Shown here: piece after piece, positions 1 to 11,923 of the stretch
How the letters are laid out: each line of letters starts with the position of its first letter
Numbering within the stretch: the stretch's first letter is position 1
Source of the DNA: Telopea speciosissima
Taxonomy: Eukaryota > Streptophyta > Magnoliopsida > Proteales > Proteaceae
Reading direction: 5' to 3'
NCBI RefSeq assembly: GCF_018873765.1
Contig: NC_057916.1
Coordinates: 28,247,501 to 28,311,500, forward strand
Length of the DNA stretch: 64,000 nucleotides
Notes under the pieces: model-generated
The model's database searches: none
What the model was told of the DNA's origin: nothing
Seen by the model: the letters and a program-made list of their open reading frames with translations, nothing else
Position numbers and translations under genes: made by a program

Positions 1-740
1 TTCCTAAATGGAGAACTGGATGAGGAGGTGTATATGGACATTCCACCAGGGTTCTCTTGTGACAAAAACCAAGGTAAGGTGTGTAAATTGAAGCGTGCAC
101 TTTATGGGCTGAAGCAGTCACCTTGAGCATGGTTTGGCCGGTTTCACAAGGCCATGATTTCTGTGGGCTATAAGCAGAGTAATGCAGATACACTCTCTTT
201 ATAAAGAGGGTTGGTGGAAAACCCACTGTTCTTATAGTCTACGTTGATGACATAGTGGTTACTAGCAATGATGGTGATGAGATCAGCCGGTTGAAGACCT
301 TTCTTGGGCAGGAGTTTGAGATTTAAGATCTAGGAAAGCTACGGTACTTTCTTGGGATTGAGGGTGCCAGATCTTCTAAAGGCATCTTTTTCTCCCAAAG
401 GAAGTATGTCCTAGATTTATTGGCTGAAACTGGTTTGTTAGGATGTCACCCTTCAGATATTCCTATGGATGCTACTGTTCGTCTCAAGGAAAAAGAGGGT
501 GAACCTGTTGATAAAGGCCGGTACTAAAGACTAGTGGGGAAGTTGATTTATCTCTCACACACACGTCCTGATATTGCTATTGCTGTGAGTACTGGGAGTC
601 AGTTTATGCATGATCCCTACTCTTCTCATATGGAGGCTGTTCTTCGTATCCTTCACTACCTAAAGTCAGCTCCTAGAAAAGGCATTCTCCTGTCCAAGTC
701 TGTCTCTTTTACAAGAGGGGCTGCCTATTTAATGGAATAG
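1..740 (+). mobile_element. Ty1/copia LTR retrotransposon fossil (reverse transcriptase part)
   Basis: Conceptual translation shows the plant Ty1/copia reverse transcriptase signature: an early block resembling [18 protein letters not shown], the ALYGLKQSP motif, the active-site block YVDDIVVTSN near 240, and the downstream RPDIAIAVS block near 565. The element is broken and truncated: only the RT region is here, its upstream part lies outside the window, and the RNase H and 3' LTR were not found downstream. It reads as an old relic. Confidence 0.9.
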
Positions 741-760
741 GTCAGCTTACAAAATTAGAA

Positions 761-1745
761 ACGTAAAGAAATAGTAACTTCTAAAAGAAATAACAACTTC
801 TTAAAATAGAAACCTAATGAAAATAGAAACTAGGCTTTATAGTTCAGCCAACATGCAAGGAACAAAATTAGAAACTAGTAAATATAGTAATTACTAAAAA
901 GAAAGAAATAAAATTAGAAACTACTAGATACCTAGACTTGATAACTAAGAAACTATTACAAAAATAAAAACTAAGTTAATAGCTAATGTAGCTCTAGCCC
1001 TAGACGTAATACTCTTTGTTCTTCCAATTGTTGCAATCTAGTCATGATTGCATCAGCTTTAGCCTCTTGGGCTTCAGTTGCAGCCCTTTGTTCAGCTCAA
1101 GCTGCTGGAACATCTCGAGCATTGCAGCCATGGGGTCAGCCATGAGCTCTGATACCACTTGATGTAGCTCTAGATAGGAGAAGGATCCTACTAGAGGCCA
1201 AGCAACATGATCTAAAAGGGGCTGTTGGTTCGAATGGGTAGAATTGGGGAATTAGGGTTAGGTTTAGGGTAATGAAGGTAAGTCTTATATGTTTTTAATA
1301 GGCAGGTCTAGGGGAAGCTAATGATATAGGTTTGATGTTGTTTGAGTGAGAAAATAAAAACCAGAGAATTAGGGTTTTGGGTTTCGGGTTTTGGGGAAGA
1401 TGAGAGTGATGGGATCTAGGGTTTAGACTAGGAATTAAGGCAAGGGGCTAAGGTTGAGTTCTGTACTGATAGGGAACACCACTCGGCCTAGTGGCTGTGT
1501 TATTTGCTGGAAGTGATGGATCTGAAAGTTCTAGGGTTTTGGACTTAATGGAGATTGGGGGGATTTTAGGGTTTGAGATAGGAATGCAGAACTTAGGATC
1601 GAGTGGAGGGGGATGTTTAATGGAGCTGAGGCTGTAATATGGGATGATTCTAATGGAGGGATGGTGCTGGACAGCCAGGAACCGAGAAAATAACTTAAAG
1701 CACCAATCAAAACAGAGTTGCAGGAGATTACCACTGGTTTCTTAT
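761..1745 (-). mobile_element. Minus-strand LTR-retrotransposon leader relics
   Basis: At 1146-1157 the plus strand reads gctctgatacca, the complement of the initiator-Met tRNA primer-binding site used by many plant LTR elements. It lies next to a TGATGTAG end at 1160. On the minus strand just after this site is a short gag-like start (MADPMAAMLEMFQQ). 761-1000 is an A-rich stretch of short repeated words (tagaaact and variants). The relation to the LTR at 1759-2188 is unclear; two elements may be joined here. Broken, old. Confidence 0.55.
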
Positions 1746-1758
1746 TGCTCTGATACCA

Positions 1759-2188
1759 TGTGACAGTATCTGAATAATAGAACCAGTGATCAGAGAAGAA
1801 GAGAAGAGAAGAGAAGAGAAGGAATGGAAAGGGGGACTGTCTAGAGAAGAAGAGCTGATTGTCTAGCAGTCCCTGCAATTGCTTTATTTATAACCTGGGA
1901 ATTACATAGAAAGAGGACTCCTAATAGAAGGAATCAGAAGCAAAAATAAATTAAATTTAACCTAAACTAACAATCCTGGACTCACTAGGATACTAACCAA
2001 GTCACAATAGAAGGAAAACTCCTCCTATCGTGTTACAATCAGATTGTATCCCACTGTACAGTAGTTAACAAGGTTCATGATGCTGTGTTTGGTGCTTAAG
2101 TTTGCCGTTATTAACTGCAGTTTATCTATGGTTCAGATAAGTTTGTTCCCCTGTTTACATTTATGGTTTTGGATGCATATTCCCAACA
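1759..2188 (-). mobile_element. LTR of a minus-strand retrotransposon, with adjoining primer-binding site
   Basis: A 430-bp block begins TGTGACAG and ends CCCAACA, giving TGT...ACA ends. Immediately outside, at 1747-1758, is gctctgatacca, the complement of the TGGTATCAGAGC primer-binding site. Position and orientation make this the 5' LTR of an element read on the minus strand. It lies in what should be an upstream intron of the TPR gene. The matching LTR is not in the window. Confidence 0.75.
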
Positions 2189-2256
2189 GTTATCCTGAGT
2201 TCCCTTGTAGAATTGGATGACACTGGTATTTACCATTCATGCACTTTAATTTGCAG

Positions 2257-5200
2257 TTGCTGCCATGGAAGGTCTTGTTGGACTCAATCTGGAGTTGGGG
2301 AAGGTTCGTAAATTAGCTCTTCTTGCTAGTCTTTTTCCTTTTTGTTTTTTGTTTGTGTGTGTGTGTGTTGTGGGGTGGGGGGGGGGGGGGGAGAGTTATT
2401 GCATAGGAGTGTTTGGTCATTTGAATTCATTTCAGAAAATCCTTCTCCCTATATAGGATGATACCTCGTCAGTGCTCGCAGATAAATGCTTGCGACTCTT
2501 TCGAAGCAGTGAATCAGAAACTGAATATTGCACCGATGGTGGTGTTCTGGAAGCTCGGGCTAAAGCTGGCAAAGGGCTAGTTGAGCTTGTGCTTGGTAAT
2601 ACTGAATCAGGTCTGGCTGAATACCTATTTGCCCTTTGTGCATTGCCATTTGTAGATTATTTATTTATTTTTGTACTCGTGGCTGAGAACCGAGCTGCTT
2701 CTGGTTTTGCAGCGGGGTTGTGCTTTGTAGGATCCGGGGCCAATGAAAGTTGCTTTGGTAGGATGCTTTTTATCGGATCAAGTCCTTGTGGAGGACATGT
2801 TGATTCTATCATATATTGATGGTTTCTGTTTATAGGCAATGTTGCTTTGTCATATGGAGAATACTTGCATGCAATTGGAAATTTTTCGCGTGCGGAGCTG
2901 TTTTATCAGAAGGCAATTCGAGGGGTGTCTGAGACCAGAGATTTTGTTGACCCGTGTATCTTATCCACTTGCAATATGCTACCAGAAGAAGTTCTTTTGG
3001 GGGCCTCTTGTGCTTTAGGACAGCTTAGAGCACATGCAAGGTAAGTAAGCTTTTTTTTACTAGTTGATCTTGCATTTAGCTTATTCCTCCACTTCTTTTA
3101 TGTTTATGAGTCCTGCATCCTGCATGTATTATTTTCAGATTTTTTGGAGATGCAGAGGACGTACTGACAAGGGCATTAACGCAAGCAGAGGAGTGTTATG
3201 GTTTGTAACCCTTGCTTGCAGTCATTAAATGAGAGTGCTGTAGGATCTTTTTAGTGCGTTGCTTCCACTTGATAGGATGTTGGATGTTTACTGTCCTTGT
3301 TTTTCATTTTCCTTTCATCTTTGTTATGATCTAGGATTGCATCATCCGAAGGTTGGGATCATCCTAACCTGCATAGCTCTCATGTTTCGGCACAAAGCAA
3401 AGCTAGAGTTTTCAAGTACTCTTTTGATTCAAGAGGTTGGAACTGATGCATGCCTTTACTATTGCAAATAGAGAAGTTTGAAGACCAAAGCATCTTCCAT
3501 GATTTATTTAGCAAATGTCATTGTAGTTGGTTATTGGATCTGTGAAGCAGTGGTTCAGTGACTTAATATGATCAGTTGTAGTTCTCTGATAAACCTGATA
3601 GGTTGACGACTGAATGCAGTTGATTTGTGTTTTCTATTTACTTCCCAATAAACTTCTTCAAGAAGTTAGCTTGTTTATTCACTAGCCCTTCAAATGATTC
3701 TTCTCTTCTTATTGTGAGCATAAACTCTGTTGATACGTTTTGATATGGGCCTCATTGCTTTACTCAATGTTTTACCTGTAGGGACTCTACAGGAGGGCAA
3801 TCGAATTGCTAAAATCTCCACCTTTGGAGAGTGAAGGTATAGCATTCTCCATCTTAAGTCTTTGTCTTTGTAGTTTTACTTTTACTTTTCATTTTAATTT
3901 TGAACCCAGTTAAAATTCCTTTGATGCTGGTGCAGAATGCAAGGTAGATAGAAGAGATATAATAGCCCTTGCAAGAGGTATGGCTTGAATATCTAAATGC
4001 TTTTCAAGATGCACTATGGACCTGTCTTTTTGTGTTACTTTCTATTTTGTATGAAGAGATTATACATAGCTATATGTTGTTGTTCTTGGTCCTTATTATT
4101 GTTTTATGTCCATTCTTTTTTTGTTAACACGCTGATTATTCAGATGTTGGGCTGTTGCTGTAGGATTACCTAGCCATTGAATTATTCTCACCTCATGTTG
4201 GCTGATCTAAATGGCTTCCTTTCTTTCTTATATATCTGAATATTTCTTCTTCCAACTATGTCCTAGACTTCTTGGTCATACAAGCAGAAACTCTTGGTAG
4301 TGATGGTTATTAACTGTCTAATGGCTATGACTGAAAAATACATCCAAGATGCCACACCTACTGTTACCAGTCCAAAGTGATGGGTATATTTGAATAATGT
4401 GGGGAGGACAACCATGATTCCATCACCGACATTGAAATCAAGCCCATTTACATGTTAGAGATTTATTTGTTTGCGCTAATCATGGATGATTTAACTAGGA
4501 ACATTCAAGATGAGGTTCCTTGGTGTATGCTTTTTACTGATGATATTGTTTTGGTGGGATGAGACAAAAATAGAGATTGACGCTAAGTTGGAGTTATGAA
4601 GATCAACCTTGGAATTAAGAGGTTTTAAGATAAGTATAACAAAGACGTAATATATGGTGTGTAACTTTAGTTACACTAAGATGGATAATAAAATGGTGAA
4701 AATTGATGAGAGAGATACCACAAAGTGATTATTTTAGATATCTGGGCTCAATTATAAATAAAAAATGTGATATGGAGGATGATGTTTCCCACAAAATTAA
4801 AATAGGATGGATGAAATGGAGAGGTGCATCCGGAGTGTTGTATGATCGATGCATTCCTTTAAAGCTTAAAGGAAAATTTTATAGGATAGGCGTACAATCG
4901 GCTATGATGTATGGTGCGGAATGTTGGGCAGTTAAGAAATGTCCAAGTGTAGTTGAGATGAGGATGTTAAGATGGATGTGTGGCAAAACTAGGAAGGATA
5001 AATAAGGAATGACCATGTTAGAGTTGAGTTAGGAGTTGCCTTGGTACATGGTAAGCTTTGAGAAAGTCATTTGAGGTGGCATGGCCATGTTCAATAGAGG
5101 CCTTGGGACACTCATGTGCGGAAGAGTGATTTGATTCAGATTGAAGCAACTAAAAGAGCTAGGGGCAGGCCTAAAATGACTCTAGGAGTAGTGAGAAAAG

Positions 5201-5950
5201 ACAAGCATAGTTTAGGCCTTGTAACAAGTATGATCTCAAATAGAGCTGATTGGAGGGTAAGGATCTATGTAGCTGACCCAATTTAGTTTGGATAAGGCTG
5301 AGTTATTGTTTTTTGTAATTAAACTGCGTTAAAAATTACAGCGTCGAAACCTGGAATTGCATTGAGTTACCCTGGTTGAAAATAAAGTTACAATTTGCAG
5401 ATCAGTTTCCTGGGCTCCAAATAGTGTTTCTGTTCATGTTATCTGCTTTAAGTTTACTCATATTCTGGATCCTACACAATGTTCTTAACCCATGTGTTAA
5501 AGGACCATTAGACTGTGGTAGGACCATCCCCCACCACAGTTCAATTTGACACCATATATGTGTAAACGCATACTTGCTACATGCTCATTCTACCCACGAC
5601 CATCAGACAACCAACTGAAAACAATGGATGATTTGATGTTTGGACTGTTAAAAAAAATGGTTTTCATAGTGAATTGACATGGCATCTATTGCATGTATAA
5701 AGGTGGATATGCGGATGTTCTGTGTGTTCAACAAAACAGGAAGGCAGAAGGAGAACGGATGAGGAAATGGGCAGAGACTGAATGGGGAAATCATCGGCTT
5801 TCACTGGCTGAAGCACTGGAGTTTGAGTTACCTGATCCTGATTCAGAGATGCCTGAGATAGATATGGAGTTCTCTGACCCTTATTCAGTGGTGCCAGACC
5901 CTTATTCAAAGGTGTCAGTGATAGATACTCGTATCAGCAGAGTGCTGTAA
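2257..5950 (+). CDS. TPR-like protein, 3' part (eight visible exons)
   Basis: Exons joined by GT-AG sites and phase: 2257-2303, 2457-2610, 2836-3040, 3139-3200, 3335-3435, 3782-3836, 3936-3977 and 5703-5950 (stop TAA). They give about 303 residues in one frame. The blocks ALSYGEYLHAIGNFSRAELFYQKAI and GLYRRAIELLKSP are helix pairs of tetratricopeptide-repeat type, which normally serve as protein-protein docking surfaces. The tail is rich in Asp, Pro and Ser (ELPDPDSEMPEIDMEF). The first visible exon starts mid-codon, so upstream exons lie outside the window, beyond the LTR at 1759-2188; the ATG at 2264 is probably internal. The last intron is about 1.7 kb and holds an RTE LINE. The family resembles uncharacterised plant TPR proteins; no specific function is claimed. 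Introns and 3' end look intact. Confidence 0.8.
4290..5310 (+). mobile_element. 5'-truncated RTE-clade LINE
   Basis: The stretch at 4703-5005 encodes FRYLGSIINKKCDMEDDVSHKI, WMKWRGASGVL, IPLKLKGKFYR and MLRWMCGKTRKDK, the conserved C-terminal part of plant RTE-type reverse transcriptases. Upstream, 4470-4560 keeps the DDLTRNIQDEVPWCMLFTDDIVL region, so the catalytic [FA]xDD block is visible, but frameshifts and stops separate the pieces. The 3' end has the usual ADPI...ataaggctgagttattgtt tail near 5272-5315. It sits inside the last intron of the TPR gene and is inactive. The same 3' end recurs at 26135-26240. Confidence 0.88.
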
Positions 5951-7516
5951 TTTTCTGGTGGCTGGATTTCTGTAGCAGCTGATCTCAAGAAACTGTGGGT
6001 TTTTCTTCTGTAAACTAAGCTGTATTTATAAATTCAAGATTTTGATCCATAATGCATTGGTTGTTTCGATGGGGGGGGGTATCTACTGGTCAATGCATTG
6101 CCATGAACTTATTTACCAATTTTCATAGTATGTACCAATCCAAGAATTGTAAATGCACTACACGGTGTTATAAAAATCTGAATACAGTATCTATGACTGA
6201 ATTACATTGGTATCAAAGTTCAAAGTGGAAGTGATTTTGCCAGGGTTTTGTAACAGGGAGCAAATTTTTTGTATGACAATTTGTTTGTCATACTATGTGG
6301 AATTCAATATTCAGTGATATGCATGTGAAATTGAACAATTGAATCTGCAGCACAAATTAATCAGTACCTTTGTTTTGTATGAATGCATTCTGGTTTGCTT
6401 TCATTTAAGCTTTTTAATAAAATCTTTGGAGAAATTTTTTTTTGGTAAATAAATTTTTTGGAGAATTACCTTTTACTAAAACTATAATAAGCATGATTTT
6501 TTATTTTTTGGAGGGGGTGGGGTGGGGTGGGGAGGTGGTGGTGGTGGTGGTTACTAATACGTGTAAGGGAATTTTTTTTTGGGGGGTTAGAAAGTAAGGG
6601 ATTTAAATGTTATAATCTTGTGCTGGGTCATTAAAAATAAAAAAATTGGCCCAATAAGTGATCGTTAAAAACCGGCCGATTTGATAGTTATTGGTTTGGC
6701 TTTTGTTGTAGATCAAACATCTTATCAATCTAATTTCGATCTGGGTCCGTATTTGTTTACATTTTTACCCTTAATCAGTTGGGTTGTAAAGGATCAGATT
6801 CGGCTCGGATAGTGCTATATCTGTATCCGCATCCAATTAGCTATTGGACGGATTCGGATAGTGCTAACTGGATATGGACACGTATACGGATCGGATATTT
6901 TATCCGTTTACATGTAAATATAGTTTTTCCGGATAGCTATAGCCTATCTGTATCTACATCCGTTTAGCTTTCGGACGAATTCGAATAGTGCTAAACGGAT
7001 ACGGATACGAAAACGGATTTTAACTATTCATTTATACCCCTATTAATCAGTACCCCTGTATCGATATTGTATTGGGGTCAAGAATCTGTATCGATCTCCA
7101 TCGATATTGATACGAATCAGCCGATCCTACCGATCTGATACCGATTCTTCAAACTATGGTGGTTACCCGCTGGGGAGAGGAACCTGATTCCAAGACGAAC
7201 ATATGAGATTATGATTACATCCTAATGCAGGTTTTGGATCCATGCCTACGTGCCAAAAACCTATTCAGCTTTTCCGGACTAAATTGTAAAATTTTCGATA
7301 TTTGTTCTTCCATTTCTTCAATTTATGGCAGAATTTCCGGTTGGCGGGCGGCGGTCCACCCCCTCAATATCAATTTCGGTCGAGAATCAAATGAAACCAA
7401 TATTCTGGGACGATTTCAGAGGATGAAATGTGTGTGGTGGGCTGGTGACTGCAAGTTCGAACTAAGAATCACACCCACAGGAAAATGAAGGACGAAAAAA
7501 GCGAGATGATGAGAAA
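5951..7516. other. Intergenic region between TPR and PPR genes
   Basis: No gene recognised. It holds the 3' flank of the TPR gene, a G-rich simple tract (tggggtgggg, then ggtggt repeats, about 6510-6552), and two blocks of short-word repeats described separately. An open frame at 7225-7488 has no recognisable domain and is not in frame with the PPR gene. Confidence 0.6.
6810..7160. repeat. Degenerate CGGATAC / CGATACC word repeats
   Basis: A unit of about 130 bp occurs twice: 6810-6883 (ctgtatccgcatccaattag...) and 6941-7015 (ctgtatctacatccgtttag...). Both contain ggacg(g/a)attcg(g/a)atagtgcta. The following 7057-7160 is built from tatcgat, ccgat and gatacc words and ends ttcttcaaactatgg. 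The style resembles 17524-17780, 21460-21690 and 58620-58750. Probably the ends of decayed transposons. Confidence 0.6.
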
Positions 7517-9454
7517 ATGCTCCTCCGATTCCCGGTCTATTACTTACGACGCTCTCTGGCAGTAGCAGCAGCGGCAATAATCACCAACTCATCATTTTCC
7601 CGCGCTGCAACGAACTGCAGATATTCGTCTACGTACCCGGAAATCGATTTCGTCTCCTGCAACGATCAGATTGCGTGCGATGTGGAGAAGGAGTCGAGTT
7701 ATGAGAAACAGGAGCTCTTCGCTCGGTTGCTGCGAAATGGGTCAGTATCCAAACCTCATTACCTCAGCAGATTTGTGTCTGCCTGTGCACACTCGTCATA
7801 TCTGTCCGCGGGAGAGCAAGCTCACTCCGCAATTATCAAGCTCGGCTTTGATTCTAACGTATTCATCAATAGTGCCCTCGTACATTTGTATGGTAACTGT
7901 GACAGCATTTCGTCGGCACGACAGATGTTCGATGAAATGCCTGATAGAAATGTGGTCTCTTGGAATTCTTTGATTACCGCTTATCTTCATGCCGGGTTTC
8001 CCCATATTGCCGTTGAAGTGTTCTTGGAGATGCTCAGACTTGGTTTTGCTCCAAATCCATCCACTATCTCTGCTCTTCTAGTGGCTTGCTCACGAGTAAA
8101 AGCAGGGGAGTTGGGAATTCAGGTACATGCTCTTGGTCTGAAGTCTGGTGTTTCGTCTAATGTCTTCGTGGGAACAGGCTTGATTGACATGTACTCGAAG
8201 TGCTCAAATATTGACGATGCGAAGAGAGTGTTTGATCACTTGCCAGATAGAAATACAGTTACGTGGACTTCAATGGTCACTGGATATGCACATCATCAAC
8301 AATCTAATGAGGCCATGATTCTGACAAGAGAAATGCGGCGTTTGGGTGTTAAACTGAATAGCATAACCTATAACAGTCTTTTGAGCTCATTTTCTAGTCC
8401 GAATGATTTGGATCATGGCAAGCAAGTTCATTGCCAAGTAATCGAACAAGGCTTGGAGTCCAGCACATATATAGTAGTTTCCCTCATGACCATGTATTCA
8501 GAATGTGGTTCTTTGGAGGAATTCTGTAAGATGTGCCCTACCATGTCAACCCGGGATCAGATAATATGGAACTCTGTCATTGCTGGTTTTTCTCATTTAG
8601 GAAAGGGTGAGCAGGCCCTTGAATGCTTTGCTAGAATGCGGAAGGCTTGTATAACAATTGATTTCTTCACGTTCACAAGCGTCCTAAGAGCTATAGGAAT
8701 CCTCTCAGCTTTGGAAGAAGGGAAGCTAACTCATTCTCTGATTCTCAAAACTGGGTATGCATCACATGTTAATATCCAGAACGGCCTTGTTTCCATGTAT
8801 GCAAGATGCGGCTCAATTGATGATTCAAAGCAGGTCTTCTCATCAATGGATCAACCTGATTTGGTTTCATGGAATTCACTCCTATCTGGATGTGCTCAAC
8901 ATGGTTATGGTAGGGAGGCTGTTGATTTGTTTGAGCACATGAGAAGAACTGGTATCAAACCAGACCAAACCACTTTCCTTTCAGTGCTCTCTGCATGTAG
9001 CCATGTTGGGTTGCTTGATAAGGGGCTTGAATGTTTTGATTTGATGAGACGTGATAATTCACTGGAACCTCCAAGAGTAGAGCACTATGCTTGCATTGTT
9101 GATATACTTGGTCGAGCAGGGCGTCTGTATGAAGCGGAAAACTTTGTGAATAACATGGGTATAGAGCCAGGACCCTCGGCCTACAAAGCTTTGCTGAGTG
9201 CCTGTCAAGTTCATGGAAATGTAGATATCGCAATGCGTTCTGCCAAGAAACTTCTTGAACTGTGGCCTAATGATCCTGCAACATATGTGTTGCTAGCAAA
9301 TATCTTGGCAACTGGGGGTTGTTGGGAGGATGCCACAGAAATACGCAAACTTATGTGTGAGAGGGGAGTGAGGAAGAAGCCAGGTTATAGTTGGATTGAA
9401 GTTAACAACCAGAATTATGCTCCTCTGTTAGAAGGGGGAACTGGTGACTTGTAA
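7517..9454 (+). CDS. Pentatricopeptide repeat protein, PLS class with short E-type end
   Basis: An intronless 645-residue protein. Residues 1 to about 45 are rich in Arg, Ala and Ser with few acidic residues (MLLRFPVYYLRRSLAVAAAA), as expected for a mitochondrial or plastid targeting peptide. From about residue 75 to 600 it is a run of alternating P, L and S motifs; typical blocks are VFINSALVHLYGNCDSISSA, FDEMPDRNVVSWNSLITAY, VVSWNSLLSGCAQHG and VEHYACIVDILGRAGRL. It ends shortly after KKPGYSWIEV, the start of the E region, with no E+ or DYW deaminase domain. PLS proteins bind organelle RNA in a sequence-specific way, mostly as editing or processing factors; one without DYW would need a partner enzyme for editing. 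Most plant PPR genes lack introns, as here. The start is the first ATG of the frame. Confidence 0.93.
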   Translation: MLLRFPVYYLRRSLAVAAAAIITNSSFSRAATNCRYSSTYPEIDFVSCNDQIACDVEKESSYEKQELFARLLRNGSVSKPHYLSRFVSACAHSSYLSAGEQAHSAIIKLGFDSNVFINSALVHLYGNCDSISSARQMFDEMPDRNVVSWNSLITAYLHAGFPHIAVEVFLEMLRLGFAPNPSTISALLVACSRVKAGELGIQVHALGLKSGVSSNVFVGTGLIDMYSKCSNIDDAKRVFDHLPDRNTVTWTSMVTGYAHHQQSNEAMILTREMRRLGVKLNSITYNSLLSSFSSPNDLDHGKQVHCQVIEQGLESSTYIVVSLMTMYSECGSLEEFCKMCPTMSTRDQIIWNSVIAGFSHLGKGEQALECFARMRKACITIDFFTFTSVLRAIGILSALEEGKLTHSLILKTGYASHVNIQNGLVSMYARCGSIDDSKQVFSSMDQPDLVSWNSLLSGCAQHGYGREAVDLFEHMRRTGIKPDQTTFLSVLSACSHVGLLDKGLECFDLMRRDNSLEPPRVEHYACIVDILGRAGRLYEAENFVNNMGIEPGPSAYKALLSACQVHGNVDIAMRSAKKLLELWPNDPATYVLLANILATGGCWEDATEIRKLMCERGVRKKPGYSWIEVNNQNYAPLLEGGTGDL

Positions 9455-11636
9455 TGCACCAGTGTTGTGGAAGTGCTCACACAGTAGATAGTCATGCCTC
9501 TGATGGTTGGATTGGAATGATCTAACTGTTATCATGTCCATGTTATTGTTATTGAGGGACACTCAACTATTTTGAATTGTGTGACTGATCTAACCCACAC
9601 CATAAATTTCAAATATTTTTTTGCTTTTTTCAGATAGATGTAAAATGTTGTTGAAGTTATGCAAAACATTTTAAGGGGGTGATCTAAGTTAATTTATTGA
9701 TCACGATAGGTACAGAACGATGGAAGAATAGTAATGGATCCAAATACAAGCCCAAGTCGGAAGAAGAATATACATTTACTCCAGTAAGTACTCAGAGAGG
9801 AAGGTCAAGTCCTTTACCCACGTCAACTCCAATTATCTGAAGAATACCCTTGTTCAGGATCTGAACCACAAACCATCAAAGAAGAAACAGAGGTATGAGA
9901 ACGACTGTGGCTGATCTCTTCTGTACTTGGAAGAGTAAGTATATCAGATTTATCTATAAAGGAAGGAAGGAAAAAGAATCACCAGCTCTACTATGAAGGT
10001 CCCAATAAGGCCGATCATACAAGCTCTGGAGTTCCATATTTCTGCAGTCTTTGTGAAGCCAAGAAAAGGGGCTGTGAATTTTGGCTCCACTTTTGGCAAT
10101 TCCACCTGTAAATTTCAAGACCCGTTTCATCTACCTTCCTTGCTTCCAGTTATTTCAGGTCACAAAGTGAAAGAAAGACAAGAAGAATGGACAGAAGATT
10201 CAATGACTTACACGGGGGGGAAGTTTTGCAGCTCGGATCCTCAAGGAGACGGGCTTCTGGTTCTTTGTTCTGCTTTGCCGATTAGAATGGTGGAAGAGCG
10301 AGCGATGATGAGTGGGATGAGCAGCAGTCTCAGCTCTAGCGTGAATAGGGAACGATGAAGAAACGACTGGTAACGTAGCCATTGCTTTCTTCCTGTCACC
10401 GTAGATATGACTTCCACCTCCACCTTCACCTTCACCTTCACCTTATCTACCAACCCCTCTCAGCTCCGCACACCACACACTTTTATGATTTAGAAGTGTG
10501 TGGTACGCCTTCTGCGCATTACGCACCATATGGTTTTTAATCTCGTTTAAGAGAATTGGTATCATAGATGATAGAAGCTAAAGTGGTGGCATGTCAAGAA
10601 CTCCTGTTCGAATTTGTCAAAGTCTAATAGGCAATTCAGAAGAGGGAATCAGGAATCGCAATTACCTTGATCAGATTCCGATTACTAGAACCAATCGAGT
10701 TGATTCATCTGATACGATTCTTAAAATAAGAAACAATAGGGGGAAAAAAATTCCAACATGAATAATAGGCAATTCAGAAGAGGGAATCAGGAATCGGTTG
10801 GACTTGGGATCGGGCTCGGTCAATTTCAATATGGATCAGGCAATTACGTTGATCAGATTCCGATTACAAGAACCAATCAAGTTGATTCATCTGATACTGA
10901 TTTCGATTACTAAAACCATGTTTCAATGTAAATATTAGTTTGATTCTAATTTAACAATCCATGAGCGAGGGTTTTTTCAAACTAAAAGATGAGTGCTTCC
11001 ACGTACTACAATTAAGGGTGTCATAAGTGAACAAAAATTAGAATCAAAATCAAGCATTTTAAAATCGAACCAAATCAAAACTAAATAGAAAACAAATCGA
11101 ACCTTGATTGGACCAATCCAAAATCAATACTTATAGTGTAACCCTAAGGTATCTCAAACGATAAATTTCATCTTCTTCAATGCTATAGCAAAACTTATAG
11201 AATGTGTCTCAAATCGAAACCAAATTCAAATTGAGTAACAAAACAGAATATCCAAAACAGATTCTTAACCGAATCCAAATACAAGGGACTCTCATGTCCA
11301 TGGCATTTTCCAACTTGAACATTTTTGCCCTCCCACCCCAACCCACCCAAGAGGAGTGATAGGGAATCAAATTGATAGATCAGCCGTGATCGATCCTGAT
11401 TCTGCCCACTCCAATACTGTCGATTTAAACCCGAAAACCTTTAAAATTCACTGTTTTTAAATCTAAGGACTAATTCTAGAGTTCTTGGAGACCGATTCCA
11501 ATCCAATTCGGATAAAAATCGACACTAACCGATTCTTCCCTGCGCGGAACTTGGGGTCAAAGACGAAGGAAACGGGGTTGTTTCAGTTAGAGACCTAGTC
11601 GACGGTTATATTAAGAAATGACCATTTGTACGATGC
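9455..11636. other. Intergenic region between PPR and LTI65-like genes
   Basis: No gene supported. Open frames near 9993-10358 and its antisense lack recognisable domains. At 10413-10443 is a short ccttca tandem. 10628-10915 is a duplicated block listed separately. The remainder is AT-rich sequence with many aatcaa/aaccgaa words, as in decayed repeats. Confidence 0.6.
10628..10915. repeat. Direct duplication of a ~95-bp block, one copy interrupted
   Basis: Copy 1 starts near 10628 and copy 2 near 10765, both with aataggcaattcagaagagg. They share gggaatcaggaatcg and later ttgatcagattccgatta with gttgattcatctgatac. Copy 2 carries about 45 extra bases (ggttggacttgggatcgggc...) between the halves. 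The block ends gattactaaaaccatg, an end type seen in other repeats of the window. Confidence 0.65.
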
Positions 11637-11792
11637 CACGTGGAAACAATTCTAATGTACAGTCTTGTATATCATGCCATGTGTATAATTGGAGCCCACA
11701 AGCTTTTCTAATGGATCTTCTTATAACACATGTCGGTTTCTTATTCCACAGGGTAAACTCCAAAATCCAAACCCCAAATCCCAACTTATAAG
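11637..11792 (+). promoter_or_regulatory. ABRE and DRE elements upstream of the LTI65-like gene
   Basis: A perfect CCACGTGG at 11637-11644 is a G-box/ABRE core (ACGTG), bound by AREB/ABF bZIP factors. GTCGGT at 11732-11737 reads ACCGAC on the other strand, the DRE/CRT core bound by DREB/CBF factors. A TATAAG box lies at 11787-11792, about 137 bp before the ATG. RD29-type genes are known to combine ABRE and DRE control, so the motifs fit the product. Activity is inferred. Confidence 0.6.
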
Positions 11793-11923
11793 CATTTCTA
11801 GCCTCTCTTCAGAATTTACTGTGTCTTGAAAGTTGGAGAGAGAGAGAGAGAGAAAGAAATTGAAAGAAGTCTCATTTACTCAACTCAAGATTGTGGTGAT
11901 TGATTGCAAATTGCAGAAAGAAA

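Noticed and set aside
7225-7488. 87-residue frame just before the PPR gene
   Set aside because: Different reading frame from the PPR protein and no intron joins them; the PPR protein already has a good targeting peptide at its own ATG.
9993-10358. 121-residue plus-strand frame
   Set aside because: No domain, no splice partners, and frames on the opposite strand are equally open; treated as chance.
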